Position numbers and translations under genes: made by a program. The notes below the pieces were generated by a model, which was not told where the DNA came from, made no database searches, and saw only the letters and a list, made by a program, of their open reading frames with translations. From a virus: a stretch of DNA of 20,982 bases. Positions 1 to 7,353 of the stretch are shown here, one piece after another. The DNA lies in the IMG/VR virus record IMGVR_UViG_3300027720_000695, positions 1-20,982 of that record. One strand, 5' to 3'. Positions within the stretch are counted from its first letter, which is position 1. Every line of letters begins with the position of its first letter.

Positions 1-49
1 ATGGTGATGCGCCAGGAGTTTGAGTTGGTGTCGGCGTTGGTGTAGATGT
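1..49. repeat. Direct repeat copy 1 (49 bp, perfect)
   Basis: These bases are identical to 985-1033, 984 bp away. The distance is a multiple of three, so both copies are read in the same frame of the Thr-Pro protein (encoding [14 protein letters not shown] and flanking residues). The copy may extend beyond the left edge. Confidence 0.95.
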
Positions 50-283
50 TGGAGTATCAGTTACCGTAGGTGTTGGAGTTTCCGTTGGAGTTTCAGTTAT
101 CGTAGGTGTTGGTGTCTCAGTTGGAGTTTCAGTTACCGTAGGTGTTGGAGTATTTGTTGGAGTTTCAGTTACCGTAGGTGTAGGTGTTTCAGTTGGTGTC
201 TCACTAACAGTTGGTGTTGGTGTACTAGTTGCAGTCTCACTTACCGTTGGAGTTGGAGTTTCCGTAGGAGTAAGTGGTGGTAA
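1..283 (-). repeat. Thr-Pro repeat linker 2 (coding, continues off the left edge)
   Basis: In-frame repeats code for [15 protein letters not shown]-like units and their variants ([16 protein letters not shown]). Adjacent units differ mostly at synonymous sites and at the E/N/S position. The tract follows the globular domain and probably leads to another one. Confidence 0.85.
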
Positions 284-1348
284 AATATTAAATGTTATTG
301 TTTCAGAGGCTCCCGAAATTCCCCACTGAACAAGGTATGTTCCTGTGTTAACACCCAAAGTAGTAAGTGTCGTACCCGTAAATGTTGCGGTTCCGTTTAA
401 ATTGGTACCCATATAAGGATAAGGAACCATAACACCAAACTCTCTAATACCAAAAAGGTCTCCTGTACTTGAATTTCCATCAACCCCCGTACCACTACCA
501 AATGATGGGTAAGAACTTAAGGTTACTCCTGAGAAAAATTCAACACCCCCCCCTGTTGTTCCAAGACCGTAAACTCCGGAAATTGGATTTATAAAGGTAG
601 TATTTATTGTAAGGATACCTTGGCTTGTTAAACTTGATAGATTTACACTACCCGAACCTGATAGCACAACGTCAGGTCCAACTTCTTGCATTGTAATGAA
701 TAAACCTTGAATAGGTGGTGTTGCGGAAGGTGTTGGTGTATTAGTCGGAGTCTCAGTAATAGTTGGCGTAGGAGTATTAGTCGGAGTTCCAGTAATAGTT
801 GGCGTTGGTGTATTAGTCGGAGTCTCAGTAATAGTTGGAGTTGGTGTGTTAGTTGGTGAATTTGTGGGAGTATTAGTTGGTGTCTGAGTTGGGGTTGATG
901 TTGCCGTTTCCGAAATTGTTGGAGTCGGAGTTGGTGTTGATGTTGCCGTTTCCGAAATTGTTGGCGTTGGCGTTGGAGAACCTGATGGTGATGCGCCAGG
1001 AGTTTGAGTTGGTGTCGGCGTTGGTGTAGATGTCGATGATGTAGAAACAGTGGGTGTTATCGATGGTGTAGGAGTAATAGTTGGAGTTACTGTCGGCGTC
1101 ATAGTTGGTGTTACTGAAATTTCACAACCTTCAGGCCATAATGTTAAATCAATTTCTTCGTAAGAATTTGGTGGAAATGCTGTTGAGAATGATCCTACTA
1201 TATACCATATTTCCCTTGTCTCACCAGGCTTAATTTGATAGTTTTGTACAACTAAATCGTCGGAGCAACGGTTGTAATTGATAACCAATGTTTTCATTGG
1301 CATTACGTTTTTAATACCTACCTTTCTACAGACACAAGATGTGGACAT
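1..1348 (-). CDS. Pro-Thr-repeat surface/fibre-like protein (partial, C-terminus outside window)
   Basis: An open minus-strand frame of 449 codons starts at ATG 1348 and runs off the left edge. Four parts are visible. Residues 1-76 form a compact Cys-containing head (C5, C7, C28, C75). Residues about 77-210 are a Thr-Pro repeat linker with units such as [15 protein letters not shown]. Residues about 211-355 form a Gly/Ser/Thr-rich globular domain, and from 356 a second Thr-Pro linker begins. The globular domain contains TGDLFGI, a VPYPYMG turn, LNGTATFTG and [14 protein letters not shown]. From memory this pattern resembles the ectodomain of bacterial PEP-CTERM (exosortase-sorted) proteins. 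There is no signal peptide. The gene follows the major capsid gene after a terminator and has its own TATTTATA element 13 nt before the ATG. I infer a virion surface protein, such as a head decoration or fibre with stiff linkers. Frame and start are firm; function is not. Confidence 0.8.
   Translation of the reverse strand, partial: MSTSCVCRKVGIKNVMPMKTLVINYNRCSDDLVVQNYQIKPGETREIWYIVGSFSTAFPPNSYEEIDLTLWPEGCEISVTPTMTPTVTPTITPTPSITPTVSTSSTSTPTPTPTQTPGASPSGSPTPTPTISETATSTPTPTPTISETATSTPTQTPTNTPTNSPTNTPTPTITETPTNTPTPTITGTPTNTPTPTITETPTNTPTPSATPPIQGLFITMQEVGPDVVLSGSGSVNLSSLTSQGILTINTTFINPISGVYGLGTTGGGVEFFSGVTLSSYPSFGSGTGVDGNSSTGDLFGIREFGVMVPYPYMGTNLNGTATFTGTTLTTLGVNTGTYLVQWGISGASETITFNILPPLTPTETPTPTVSETATSTPTPTVSETPTETPTPTVTETPTNTPTPTVTETPTETPTPTITETPTETPTPTVTDTPTSTPTPTPTQTPGASP
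718..1116 (-). repeat. Thr-Pro repeat linker 1 (coding)
   Basis: Degenerate in-frame repeats code for [12 protein letters not shown]-like units of about 12-14 residues. The sub-unit encoding [12 protein letters not shown] occurs twice in a row, and TNTPTPTIT(E/G)TP occurs three times. Such linkers are usually extended and rigid. Confidence 0.85.
985..1033. repeat. Direct repeat copy 2 (49 bp, perfect)
   Basis: Identical to bases 1-49. It lies inside the first Thr-Pro linker, whereas the other copy lies inside the second linker. Identity at third codon positions contrasts with the codon variation elsewhere in the linkers, which suggests recent duplication or recombination. Confidence 0.95.
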
Positions 1349-1361
1349 TATTTACTTTTTA

Positions 1362-1369
1362 TATAAATA
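1362..1369 (-). promoter_or_regulatory. TATTTATA element, candidate late promoter of the Thr-Pro gene
   Basis: On the minus strand TATTTATA ends 13 nt before the ATG at 1348. It is one of seven similar elements before minus-strand genes in this window. It directly follows the terminator of the capsid gene, so it would restart transcription for the next gene. Confidence 0.5.
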
Positions 1370-1383
1370 TCCATTAAATAAAA

Positions 1384-1408
1384 AAGGGAGGGTAAACTAC
1401 CCTCCCTT
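1384..1408 (-). terminator. Rho-independent terminator after major capsid gene
   Basis: A perfect 11-bp stem (AAGGGAGGGTA / TACCCTCCCTT) with a 3-nt loop is followed on the minus strand by a T run. It lies 19 nt after the stop codon of the major capsid gene. Confidence 0.9.
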
Positions 1409-1427
1409 ACTATATAAATTGAGAATA

Positions 1428-3266
1428 TTATCTCAATTCGTCCAAATTGAATGTTCTAACACCATCAACTGTGATACGTCCGTAGAAACGGTTGTTAACC
1501 ATTTTCTTAGCGTAACGTGTCATGATACCCTTGATAGGGGTAAAGTTGAATGGGTTGTACATAGTTGGAGTCAACTGAAGAGGTACATATGGAGCGTATA
1601 CGTAACCTGTATCCAACAAGCTTGTACCTTTGTGTCCGATCAACACTTGGTTAGCTGGGAAGTATGGGTCACGGTAAACTTGGTATCTACCAGCCAATGT
1701 TCCAACTCTTTCAATACCCATGTTGTACTGATCCTGTTCAGGAGCCGCGTTAGAAACGTGGAAGTACTCAAGGTCGTCAAAGATAGCTGATACTTCTGAA
1801 GATACAACGATCCAGTTAGCACCACCTCTAAGAGTTGATTTATGGATTTGAGCTGAAAGTTGGTTGATAGCTGTGATCAATGTTTGGTTCCAGTCCTTCT
1901 GTGTGTAAGGAGTAGTACCTGAAGAAGTTAATCTCTTCCATCCGTTGTAGTCCCAACGTAGATCCCATGCCGCACCTTTTCTCAAGTCTCTTAAGATTTC
2001 ACGGTCGATTTCAGCCGCCACTTGCTCAGACAACAAAGCTGTCAATTCAGCTTCAGCGTCGATGTTGTGGAATGCTGCAACGTCTTGTGCCAATTCAGGA
2101 GACCATTGAGCTCTAAGTTTTCTCTCTGTAACAGATACTGTTACTGACTCAAGGTCGAAAGAAACTTCACCGATTTGATCTTCGAATTCCAAGCTCTCGT
2201 AGTTTCTGTAAACCGCTACGAACGCGTCAGTGTTACCAGATGTTGATTCGAATGTAGAACCTGTGTAACCGTCAGGTGTAGTTTGACCACACTCAATACA
2301 AACAGGAACTTGTAAATCAACTTCCAAGTAGATGTGACCCGCATTATCACATACGTTATTGTACTGACCACCTGAACCTGAACCAGGCCATGGAGCTGAT
2401 GCAGTACTTCCGTATTCTACAATACCCTTACCGTATCTCTGAGTAACAACTCTGAACAAGTATGGGTTTCTTGTGTTAGCTGAAGTAGTTGTGTTACCTG
2501 TAACACCCAAGATCAAAAGACCTGAAAGGAATTCTTCTGTGTCCATCATGTTACCGTTAGGTCCGATCAATTGACCAGCACCTGCGTTCATGAATCCATT
2601 CATTTTGATAAGAACTTTTCTGTAATTACCATTAGTGTAACCAGAAGGGATTAAGTAACCATCTTCCCAAACTTGAGTAACAGTGTTAGCTGTGATAGCC
2701 GACCATCTACCTTTAGAGTAGTCGAACAATCCTGGAGGATTCAAAGCCGCTTCGTTACCTTCGTAGAACAAGTCATAAAGATCCTTGTTGAATGATGGAT
2801 TATATGTACCAGCATCTACGTCTGTACCGTAACCCTTGTTAGGATCACCTGGGTAGTTACCTGGAGAACCTACAGGAGCGTAGTGATCACCACTACCACC
2901 TGTTGCTCCGTTATAGGTACCACCAGAGTAACCCTGGATACGTGGTACAAAGTAGAACAACTTACCGATAGGTAGGTTCATAGCTTGTACTGATACGATG
3001 TCGTTTGCAAGAAGTTTAGAGAATACTCTTCTTACGATTGGAAAAACTACAGTTTCAAAAGATCCTGAGTCAGAAGTAGAAGAAGCTTCATTGATTAAGT
3101 GTGAAGCTTGGTTTTCATACAACTGTGCGATGTTTTCCTTAAGGTGACCACCAAGACCCTCTAAGAATCCTAATTTGTCCCATTTGTTAATTGTGTCTTC
3201 TTTGATAACTTTCAAATGTTTCATGCCGATGTTACCAACAAGACCACTTTCTAATAATGCACCCAT
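1428..3266 (-). CDS. 23: Major capsid protein, T4 gp23-like
   Basis: This 612-residue protein forms the hexameric lattice of the phage head. T4 gp23-type blocks are FETVVFPIVRRVFSKLLAND with VQAMNLPIGKLFYF at about 70-107, KLRAQWSPELAQDVAAFH followed by DAEAELTALLSEQ near 385-415, and GYVYAPYVPLQ near the C-terminus. The T4 precursor is about 520 residues; the extra length sits in the middle (about 110-380), a Gly/Asn-rich insertion that includes a CIEC pair. INE at 58-60 fits the T4 prohead-protease rule (L/I)-x-E, so cleavage after E60 would remove a propeptide, as in T4. The gene follows scaffold 22 by 22 nt and ends at a strong terminator. No Shine-Dalgarno sequence precedes the ATG; the leader is A-rich. 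A sampled stretch is near 50% G+C, above most neighbours, consistent with codon choice for high expression. Confidence 0.96.
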   Translation of the reverse strand: MGALLESGLVGNIGMKHLKVIKEDTINKWDKLGFLEGLGGHLKENIAQLYENQASHLINEASSTSDSGSFETVVFPIVRRVFSKLLANDIVSVQAMNLPIGKLFYFVPRIQGYSGGTYNGATGGSGDHYAPVGSPGNYPGDPNKGYGTDVDAGTYNPSFNKDLYDLFYEGNEAALNPPGLFDYSKGRWSAITANTVTQVWEDGYLIPSGYTNGNYRKVLIKMNGFMNAGAGQLIGPNGNMMDTEEFLSGLLILGVTGNTTTSANTRNPYLFRVVTQRYGKGIVEYGSTASAPWPGSGSGGQYNNVCDNAGHIYLEVDLQVPVCIECGQTTPDGYTGSTFESTSGNTDAFVAVYRNYESLEFEDQIGEVSFDLESVTVSVTERKLRAQWSPELAQDVAAFHNIDAEAELTALLSEQVAAEIDREILRDLRKGAAWDLRWDYNGWKRLTSSGTTPYTQKDWNQTLITAINQLSAQIHKSTLRGGANWIVVSSEVSAIFDDLEYFHVSNAAPEQDQYNMGIERVGTLAGRYQVYRDPYFPANQVLIGHKGTSLLDTGYVYAPYVPLQLTPTMYNPFNFTPIKGIMTRYAKKMVNNRFYGRITVDGVRTFNLDELR

Positions 3267-3288
3267 TTTAATATATTTTTTTTAGGTT

Positions 3289-4779
3289 TTATTTATTGAT
3301 TTTTTGCATAATATCCTTCATTCTCATGAACTGAGGATTCTCATACGTTTTTGACTCAATCAAATTCTGAGCTGAACCTGAAGCTGGTGATTTGTCAATC
3401 TTACCTACTGATTCAGTCACAACATTTTGAGTCGTGTTATTTAGTTCATTCTTGATAGAATTGTAAAGAGACTTTGACTCTTTCAAAGATTCAACGTCGT
3501 CAAATCTTCTAAGTATGTTGATTTTCTCTTGCTTCGTAGTTGTATGTTCTGTAAACAATCTTGTAGCGTAAGCTAAATTAGAATTAAACACAGCAACTTC
3601 ATTCAATTTTTCTCTGAACACGTTAAGAGCCTTACGATATTCATCGTTTTTTTCTCTCAATCTTTGGACTTCATTATTGATAGATTCAACTTTGACCCCG
3701 TTATCACCATAAACGTAGTTACGATTATTGGTAATTCCTTTTCTCAAACCACGACCTTCTTTGGAACCCATTCCGTAAGTTCTAGCAGCTTCTTTATGTT
3801 CACCCTTCTTACGAGTTTCGAATTGAGCATCGTCTCTTCTTGCCTTAGTAGTTTTTAAATCCTTTCCAGCAATTTTTCCGTGCTTCATAGCTTCTCTTTC
3901 GTCTTCACGATCATCATAACCTTGCTTCTTCTTCTTCTTAGCTTCTTCCATCTCCTCTTCGGTGAATTCGAATTTCTTAGGTTTAAGGTTCATACCAACA
4001 CCCTTAGCACTTCCCTTTGGTTCGATTGCTCCTTCCTTAGTTTCAGCCTTAGTTGTTAGTTTAGCTGCCTTGGTGTGACCCATGACAGGTTTGATAGTCA
4101 TTTTTGATTCGGTCATGTCGTCAGAATCTTCATCTTCTTCTTCATCCATTTCGATTTCGTAAACTACCTCATCCATTTCTTCGTCCATTTCTTCAGAATG
4201 CTCAGACTCATTAAAAATGTCTGCAATCATTGCATCCAATTCCTCGTCTGAAATTTCATCTTCTTCAACATCTACGTTCATATCCATTTGCTCATCCATT
4301 TCTTCGCTCATAGAGTCTTCCTCTTCTTCGCCTTCCATTTGAATGATATATTCAACGTCCGCATCTTCATCTTCAATGTGTACTTGATTATCGTCTTGTT
4401 TTACGATAATACCGTCTTCATCACTCATCGCTTTGAAAACTTTCAAGATTTCCTCATCAGATGCTCCTGTAAGATCGATAGGTAGTTCATCTTCTTCCTC
4501 AGAATCGAATTCCATTTCCATTTCATCCTCATCGGAATCCATTTCCATTTCATCATCTTCTTCGTCAGATTCTTCTGAGTCCATGTCCAAATCCAAGATA
4601 TCTTCTTGTTCTTCCATTTCCTCAGCGTGCTCAGCCTCTTTCAGAGACTCTTTTACTAGTTCAGAGATTTCTTGTTTCATTGTCGAAGCAAGTATTCCTT
4701 TTGCATTCTCCGCTACTACTTGTTCCAAATTTTTCATTTGGAGTAGTGCTTCTTCTACTAGAGATTTGTTTTGTGCCAT
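3289..4779 (-). CDS. 22: Prohead core/scaffold protein, gp22-like
   Basis: This 496-residue protein very likely forms the internal scaffold on which the capsid protein assembles. The call rests mainly on position (between protease 21 and capsid 23, as in T4) and on composition; I see no sharp family motif. Residues about 50-222 are extremely acidic (runs of Glu/Asp with Met). Residues 225-345 are Lys/Arg-rich with a KKKKK run. Residues 365-450 look like a coiled coil (VQRLREKNDEYRKALNVFRE). It is much longer than T4 gp22 (about 270 residues), mostly because of the acidic region. Candidate protease sites of the (L/I)-x-E type include LIE at 473-475, fitting a scaffold that is degraded during maturation. 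It is the first gene of the 22-23 unit, with a TATTTATA element upstream. Confidence 0.82.
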   Translation of the reverse strand: MAQNKSLVEEALLQMKNLEQVVAENAKGILASTMKQEISELVKESLKEAEHAEEMEEQEDILDLDMDSEESDEEDDEMEMDSDEDEMEMEFDSEEEDELPIDLTGASDEEILKVFKAMSDEDGIIVKQDDNQVHIEDEDADVEYIIQMEGEEEEDSMSEEMDEQMDMNVDVEEDEISDEELDAMIADIFNESEHSEEMDEEMDEVVYEIEMDEEEDEDSDDMTESKMTIKPVMGHTKAAKLTTKAETKEGAIEPKGSAKGVGMNLKPKKFEFTEEEMEEAKKKKKQGYDDREDEREAMKHGKIAGKDLKTTKARRDDAQFETRKKGEHKEAARTYGMGSKEGRGLRKGITNNRNYVYGDNGVKVESINNEVQRLREKNDEYRKALNVFREKLNEVAVFNSNLAYATRLFTEHTTTKQEKINILRRFDDVESLKESKSLYNSIKNELNNTTQNVVTESVGKIDKSPASGSAQNLIESKTYENPQFMRMKDIMQKINK

Positions 4780-4803
4780 TTGTTAAAATGATTATTTTTA
4801 CAC

Positions 4804-4811
4804 TATAAATA
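4804..4811 (-). promoter_or_regulatory. TATTTATA element, candidate late promoter of 22-23 unit
   Basis: The minus strand reads GGGGATATATTTATAGTG, with TATTTATA ending 24 nt before the ATG of gene 22. It lies in a 133-bp gap that otherwise holds only the terminator of the preceding unit. Confidence 0.55.
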
Positions 4812-4868
4812 TATCCCCAAACAAAAAAAGTTATTTTTTTGATAATATCAGCCAAATTAAAATAAAAA

Positions 4869-4891
4869 ATCCCCCACTTTTGGTGGAGGAT
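4869..4891 (-). terminator. Rho-independent terminator after the 21 / 70-residue-protein unit
   Basis: A 9-bp stem (ATCCCCCAC / GTGGAGGAT with one G-T wobble), a 5-nt loop and a six-T run on the minus strand. It begins 21 nt beyond the stop of the 70-residue protein. Confidence 0.85.
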
Positions 4892-4912
4892 TATTTTTAG
4901 TTATAGTAAAAA

Positions 4913-5125
4913 TTACTTTTCTACAACCTCATCGATCTTACTTTCAGACACAGATGTGATTCTCCAATCGTGTGGGAAACCAGCATATCTTGTGGTAACT
5001 TTAGCTTCAACGTCAGTTACGTTGAATCCTCTTACGAGTTTTTCTTCTCTGATTTTTTTGATCTTTCCTGTGTTTTCATCGGGTAGATCATAAGTAATTT
5101 TTGCAATAAAATATTTTTCGTCCAT
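4913..5125 (-). CDS. Small DUF4494-like protein (70 residues)
   Basis: This short soluble protein is of unknown role. The layout (FIAKITYD, a charged GKIKKIREE turn, KLVRGFNVTDVEAKV, then a short tail with RITSVSESKIDEV) resembles, from memory, the DUF4494 family of small proteins common in Bacteroidota and their phages. It follows the prohead protease by 17 nt and ends just before a terminator, so it is probably made with gp21. The start is an ATG with an A-rich leader and no Shine-Dalgarno sequence. The family resemblance is tentative; the gene itself is well supported by its tight packing. Confidence 0.75.
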   Translation of the reverse strand: MDEKYFIAKITYDLPDENTGKIKKIREEKLVRGFNVTDVEAKVTTRYAGFPHDWRITSVSESKIDEVVEK

Positions 5126-5142
5126 GTTTTTTTGGTTTTTAA

Positions 5143-5874
5143 TTATCTGTTTAAATAATGGTTCAATTTATTCAATAAGTCAATAGAGCGGTCCATACCT
5201 TTTCCTGTTGATTGTGAAGAAGATGATATTCTTGCCATTTTTTCTTCTTCCAAGTTTTCTTCAAAGTTGTTTCTGTCTTTTACATCGGTAAAAAGATATG
5301 CACCAGGTGTAGATGGTGATGACACCAAATCAAAACAGATAAGTTCAAAGTCGTCTTGTACTTCGTTTTGTTCTCCAATTTTTTTTAGAGATCCAACACC
5401 ACGTGATGAGATACCTAATGTAACACCTTGACGAAGTAAATTTGCCGCTTGATCACCTTTGGTTGATACAACACCTCTTTCGTGAAAACCTGGTGATGTT
5501 AGAAGTTTTAGTTTACCCATAAGGATATGTCCATCCCACCAAATCTCGGTGATTGCGTGTGACACACGATCCAAATCAATAAGTGATGATTCAGGGTGAT
5601 TGAGTTCAGACAGAGCAATACCCTTGTCGATCATTTTCTTATAGTTTTCAGCCTCTCTCTTGAGGATTCTCTCAGGATATACACGACCGTTTCTGTTGGG
5701 TGTATTGTACTTTTGAAGTACCGCATAGAATTCAAAAGGCTTTGAATAGTCCAACATAGTTTTGTTGGATTCTTCAATTATGTTCTTATTGAAATCATCG
5801 TTTGGCGAGATATGTCCCGCATCCATTTCTATGAGTATACCCTTACCAGTTTCACTCGGACCTAAAATTCGCAT
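5143..5874 (-). CDS. 21: Prohead maturation protease, T4 gp21-like
   Basis: This serine protease cleaves scaffold and capsid proteins in the prohead at (L/I)-x-E sites. The 243-residue length is close to T4 gp21 (about 210). Catalytic candidates are H93 in SELNHPES, S156 or S157 in LGISSRGVG, and D182 in CFDLVSSPSTPGAY, in the His-Ser-Asp order of the herpesvirus-assemblin-like fold used by phage prohead proteases. The N-terminal part holds the conserved YNTPNRNGRVYP segment. The Ser/Lys-rich C-terminus (from about 212) is probably removed or disordered. A TATTTATA element lies 16 nt before the ATG. The gene sits between the 146-residue protein and the DUF4494-like protein, as gene 21 sits beside 68 and 22 in T4. 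Confidence 0.95.
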   Translation of the reverse strand: MRILGPSETGKGILIEMDAGHISPNDDFNKNIIEESNKTMLDYSKPFEFYAVLQKYNTPNRNGRVYPERILKREAENYKKMIDKGIALSELNHPESSLIDLDRVSHAITEIWWDGHILMGKLKLLTSPGFHERGVVSTKGDQAANLLRQGVTLGISSRGVGSLKKIGEQNEVQDDFELICFDLVSSPSTPGAYLFTDVKDRNNFEENLEEEKMARISSSSQSTGKGMDRSIDLLNKLNHYLNR

Positions 5875-5890
5875 ATAGATATCTTTTAGA

Positions 5891-5898
5891 TATAAATA
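5891..5898 (-). promoter_or_regulatory. TATTTATA element, candidate late promoter of gene 21
   Basis: The minus strand reads AGTATATTTATATC, ending 16 nt before the ATG of the protease gene, within the 30-bp gap after the 146-residue gene. Confidence 0.55.
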
Positions 5899-5904
5899 TA
5901 CTGA

Positions 5905-6345
5905 TTATAGTTCTTTTACTTTTTTTGAAATGGTAAACTCGAAATTGGAGTTTTGCATAAAGTTTTTGTTGTAGATTTCCCTGCAGATTCTCTTGAGAGA
6001 AAATTTGATTTTTGGATCTTTAAAATCTATTTCACAAGCGAGAAAAAAAGTAATTTCTAAATTCATAAAACTTTTTTTTCCAAATGTAATCCCACTAGTT
6101 CTTAGGTCTAAATCAACAATGTAATTTGATTTAAATAATCCTGTGTCGATCATTTCGTACACAGAATTTTTTATGGATTTACTCAGATCTGATACTATTC
6201 TCTCAGGTTTTTCAAATTCTTGTTTTGGCGTCACCCAACTTTGTATATTTAGATATATTGATTTGAGTTGTTTGGCATCAACTGTGCCGTAATTTATCTT
6301 CGCTTCAGGGAACCCTACAATACGCGAAGTTTTGCCTTTTTTCAT
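5905..6345 (-). CDS. Unknown protein in the position of T4 core protein 68
   Basis: A 146-residue protein that I do not recognise by sequence. It is basic at the start (MKKGKTSRIVGFPEAK) and has alternating hydrophobic strands toward the end (IVDLDLRTSGITFG, LEITFFLACEIDF). No signal peptide or membrane helix is evident. It lies directly upstream of protease 21, where T4 carries the 141-residue core protein 68, so a role in the prohead core is a positional guess only. The start at 6345 is an ATG with an AT-rich leader and a weak TATATTTTTA variant of the phage promoter about 30 nt upstream. A sampled stretch is near 27% G+C, lower than the capsid and Clp genes. Confidence 0.8.
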   Translation of the reverse strand: MKKGKTSRIVGFPEAKINYGTVDAKQLKSIYLNIQSWVTPKQEFEKPERIVSDLSKSIKNSVYEMIDTGLFKSNYIVDLDLRTSGITFGKKSFMNLEITFFLACEIDFKDPKIKFSLKRICREIYNKNFMQNSNFEFTISKKVKEL

Positions 6346-6350
6346 ATATT

Positions 6351-6412
6351 ATTTGACATACAAATGTTTATTGTTAATAAAAATATACCACTAAAATGGT
6401 ATTATGTCAAAT
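6351..6412. promoter_or_regulatory. Nested inverted repeats in the divergent bS21 promoter region
   Basis: Perfect 10-nt arms ATTTGACATA (6351-6360) and TATGTCAAAT (6403-6412) enclose 42 bp. Inside are two more perfect inverted repeats: TTTATT-GTT-AATAAA (6367-6381) and ATACCA-CTAAAA-TGGTAT (6385-6402). The region separates the leftward 146-residue gene from the rightward bS21 gene. I infer an operator-promoter region; a structured leader is also possible. Confidence 0.5.
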
Positions 6413-6442
6413 TTTATCAACATCTGTATTATTTAGTAATAT

Positions 6443-6634
6443 ATGCTGATAGTAGAAGTCAAAAATAATAATATCGAAAAAGCACTAAAAGTGCTCAAAG
6501 GTAAAGTTATTAAAACAAAACAATTGAATATTCTCAGAGCTAAAAAAGAATTTCAGAAAAAGTCTGTAAAAAGAAGAACTGAAATTAACAATGCAAAGTA
6601 CGTTCAGTCGAAAAAGGATTCAGAGTCTTACTGA
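6443..6634 (+). CDS. rpsU: Ribosomal protein bS21, phage-encoded
   Basis: This 63-residue protein would be a component of the small ribosomal subunit, near the 3' end of 16S rRNA. The family pattern is clear: MLIVEVKNNNIEKALK at the start, KTKQLNILRAKKEFQKK in the middle, then SVKRRTEINNAKYVQSKKD, matching cellular bS21 along its whole length. It is the only plus-strand gene inside the head cluster. It lies between the positions of T4 genes 67 and 68, and its stop overlaps the convergent 233-residue gene by 7 bp. No Shine-Dalgarno sequence precedes the ATG; a TATTATTTAG stretch just upstream may be part of its promoter. Phage bS21 genes are known from pelagiphage and large metagenomic phages. 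Y53 seems to align with the Tyr that, in Flavobacterium johnsoniae bS21, helps cover the anti-Shine-Dalgarno. Confidence 0.92.
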   Translation: MLIVEVKNNNIEKALKVLKGKVIKTKQLNILRAKKEFQKKSVKRRTEINNAKYVQSKKDSESY

Positions 6635-7329
6635 ATGTTGTTGTAGAGAGCAAAAAGACGAACGTAATTAATTTTACTGTACTCATCTTTTTCTATCTGA
6701 CCGATAGTTTCCTGAAGTTTTGTTTTAGTAACGTCATCTTCACTCTCAACACCGTTGAGAGAATATATTGTCTTGTTCTTTAGTTCGTTATATTCTATCT
6801 CTAAATCTGTATCTTCAGTCATCAAAACTTTTGCCAAATCTGTTTTAGATGATTCGTCTAATGTTTCAATATAATTTGCTAATTGTTTTCCCGCGATGTT
6901 AAAAATAGTTTCAATCGGTAAATTAATTGATTCTTTTACTTGTGGTTTTTGAGTCAGATTTGATATTAAGTTTTTTCTACTTTCAACGGATTCCAAAATT
7001 GTGGTGGGCATTGAGTATACCAAATTGTCAATGTTTTTGTATTTGTTTTCACAAACAACATCTTTAATCCACAAGGAAACTGATGACAAATCTGATTTAG
7101 GTAATATTTTCTCGATCTGTCTCAAAGATTCTGTAATATACAATTCGGCAGTTTCTTTATCCAAACCTTGGTTCTTGTCGAGTTCTGTGTATAGATGAGT
7201 TAAATTACTGACAGCTTTATTCTCCAAAACAAATTTTTTGAAGTTTGCCATATCTTCTTTCATTGTACCTTTCACATAAGAAGATACCAACTTAGACTCT
7301 ATTTTAGATAAAATTTCTCCGAAGTTCAT
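6628..7329 (-). CDS. Unknown protein between portal and bS21
   Basis: A 233-residue, mostly helical and moderately acidic protein without a family that I recognise. No signal peptide, membrane segment or catalytic motif is seen. It follows the portal gene by 24 nt with a TATTTATT element in the gap, and lies where T4 has small prohead-core gene 67. Its length (T4 gp67 is about 80 residues) does not fit simple orthology. The C-terminus (VRLFALYNNIQ) overlaps the end of bS21 by 7 bp in convergent orientation. Role unknown; a head-assembly or core role is inferred from neighbours. Confidence 0.8.
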   Translation of the reverse strand: MNFGEILSKIESKLVSSYVKGTMKEDMANFKKFVLENKAVSNLTHLYTELDKNQGLDKETAELYITESLRQIEKILPKSDLSSVSLWIKDVVCENKYKNIDNLVYSMPTTILESVESRKNLISNLTQKPQVKESINLPIETIFNIAGKQLANYIETLDESSKTDLAKVLMTEDTDLEIEYNELKNKTIYSLNGVESEDDVTKTKLQETIGQIEKDEYSKINYVRLFALYNNIQ

Positions 7330-7343
7330 TTGATATATTTTAT

Positions 7344-7351
7344 AATAAATA
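7344..7351 (-). promoter_or_regulatory. TATTTATT element, candidate late promoter of 233-residue gene
   Basis: The minus strand reads AATATATTTATTATAAAA, ending 14 nt before the ATG at 7329. It differs from the other elements only in the last base. Confidence 0.45.
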
Positions 7352-7353
7352 TA

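Noticed and set aside
20-283. Plus-strand 87-codon frame rich in Trp, Ser and Arg
   Set aside because: It is the complement of the Thr-Pro repeats; its composition simply mirrors those codons, and the minus frame is longer and domain-structured.
1-1116. Regular repeats that could suggest a CRISPR array or satellite
   Set aside because: The units are in-frame, codon-degenerate and code for Thr-Pro; there are no equal-length repeats with unique spacers.
1278-1790. Plus-strand 170-codon frame
   Set aside because: Antisense to the end of the major capsid gene and its terminator; no recognisable domain.
4433-4786. Plus-strand Ser-rich 117-codon frame
   Set aside because: Complement of the Glu/Asp-rich part of gene 22; Ser runs are a by-product of GAA/GAT codons read in reverse.
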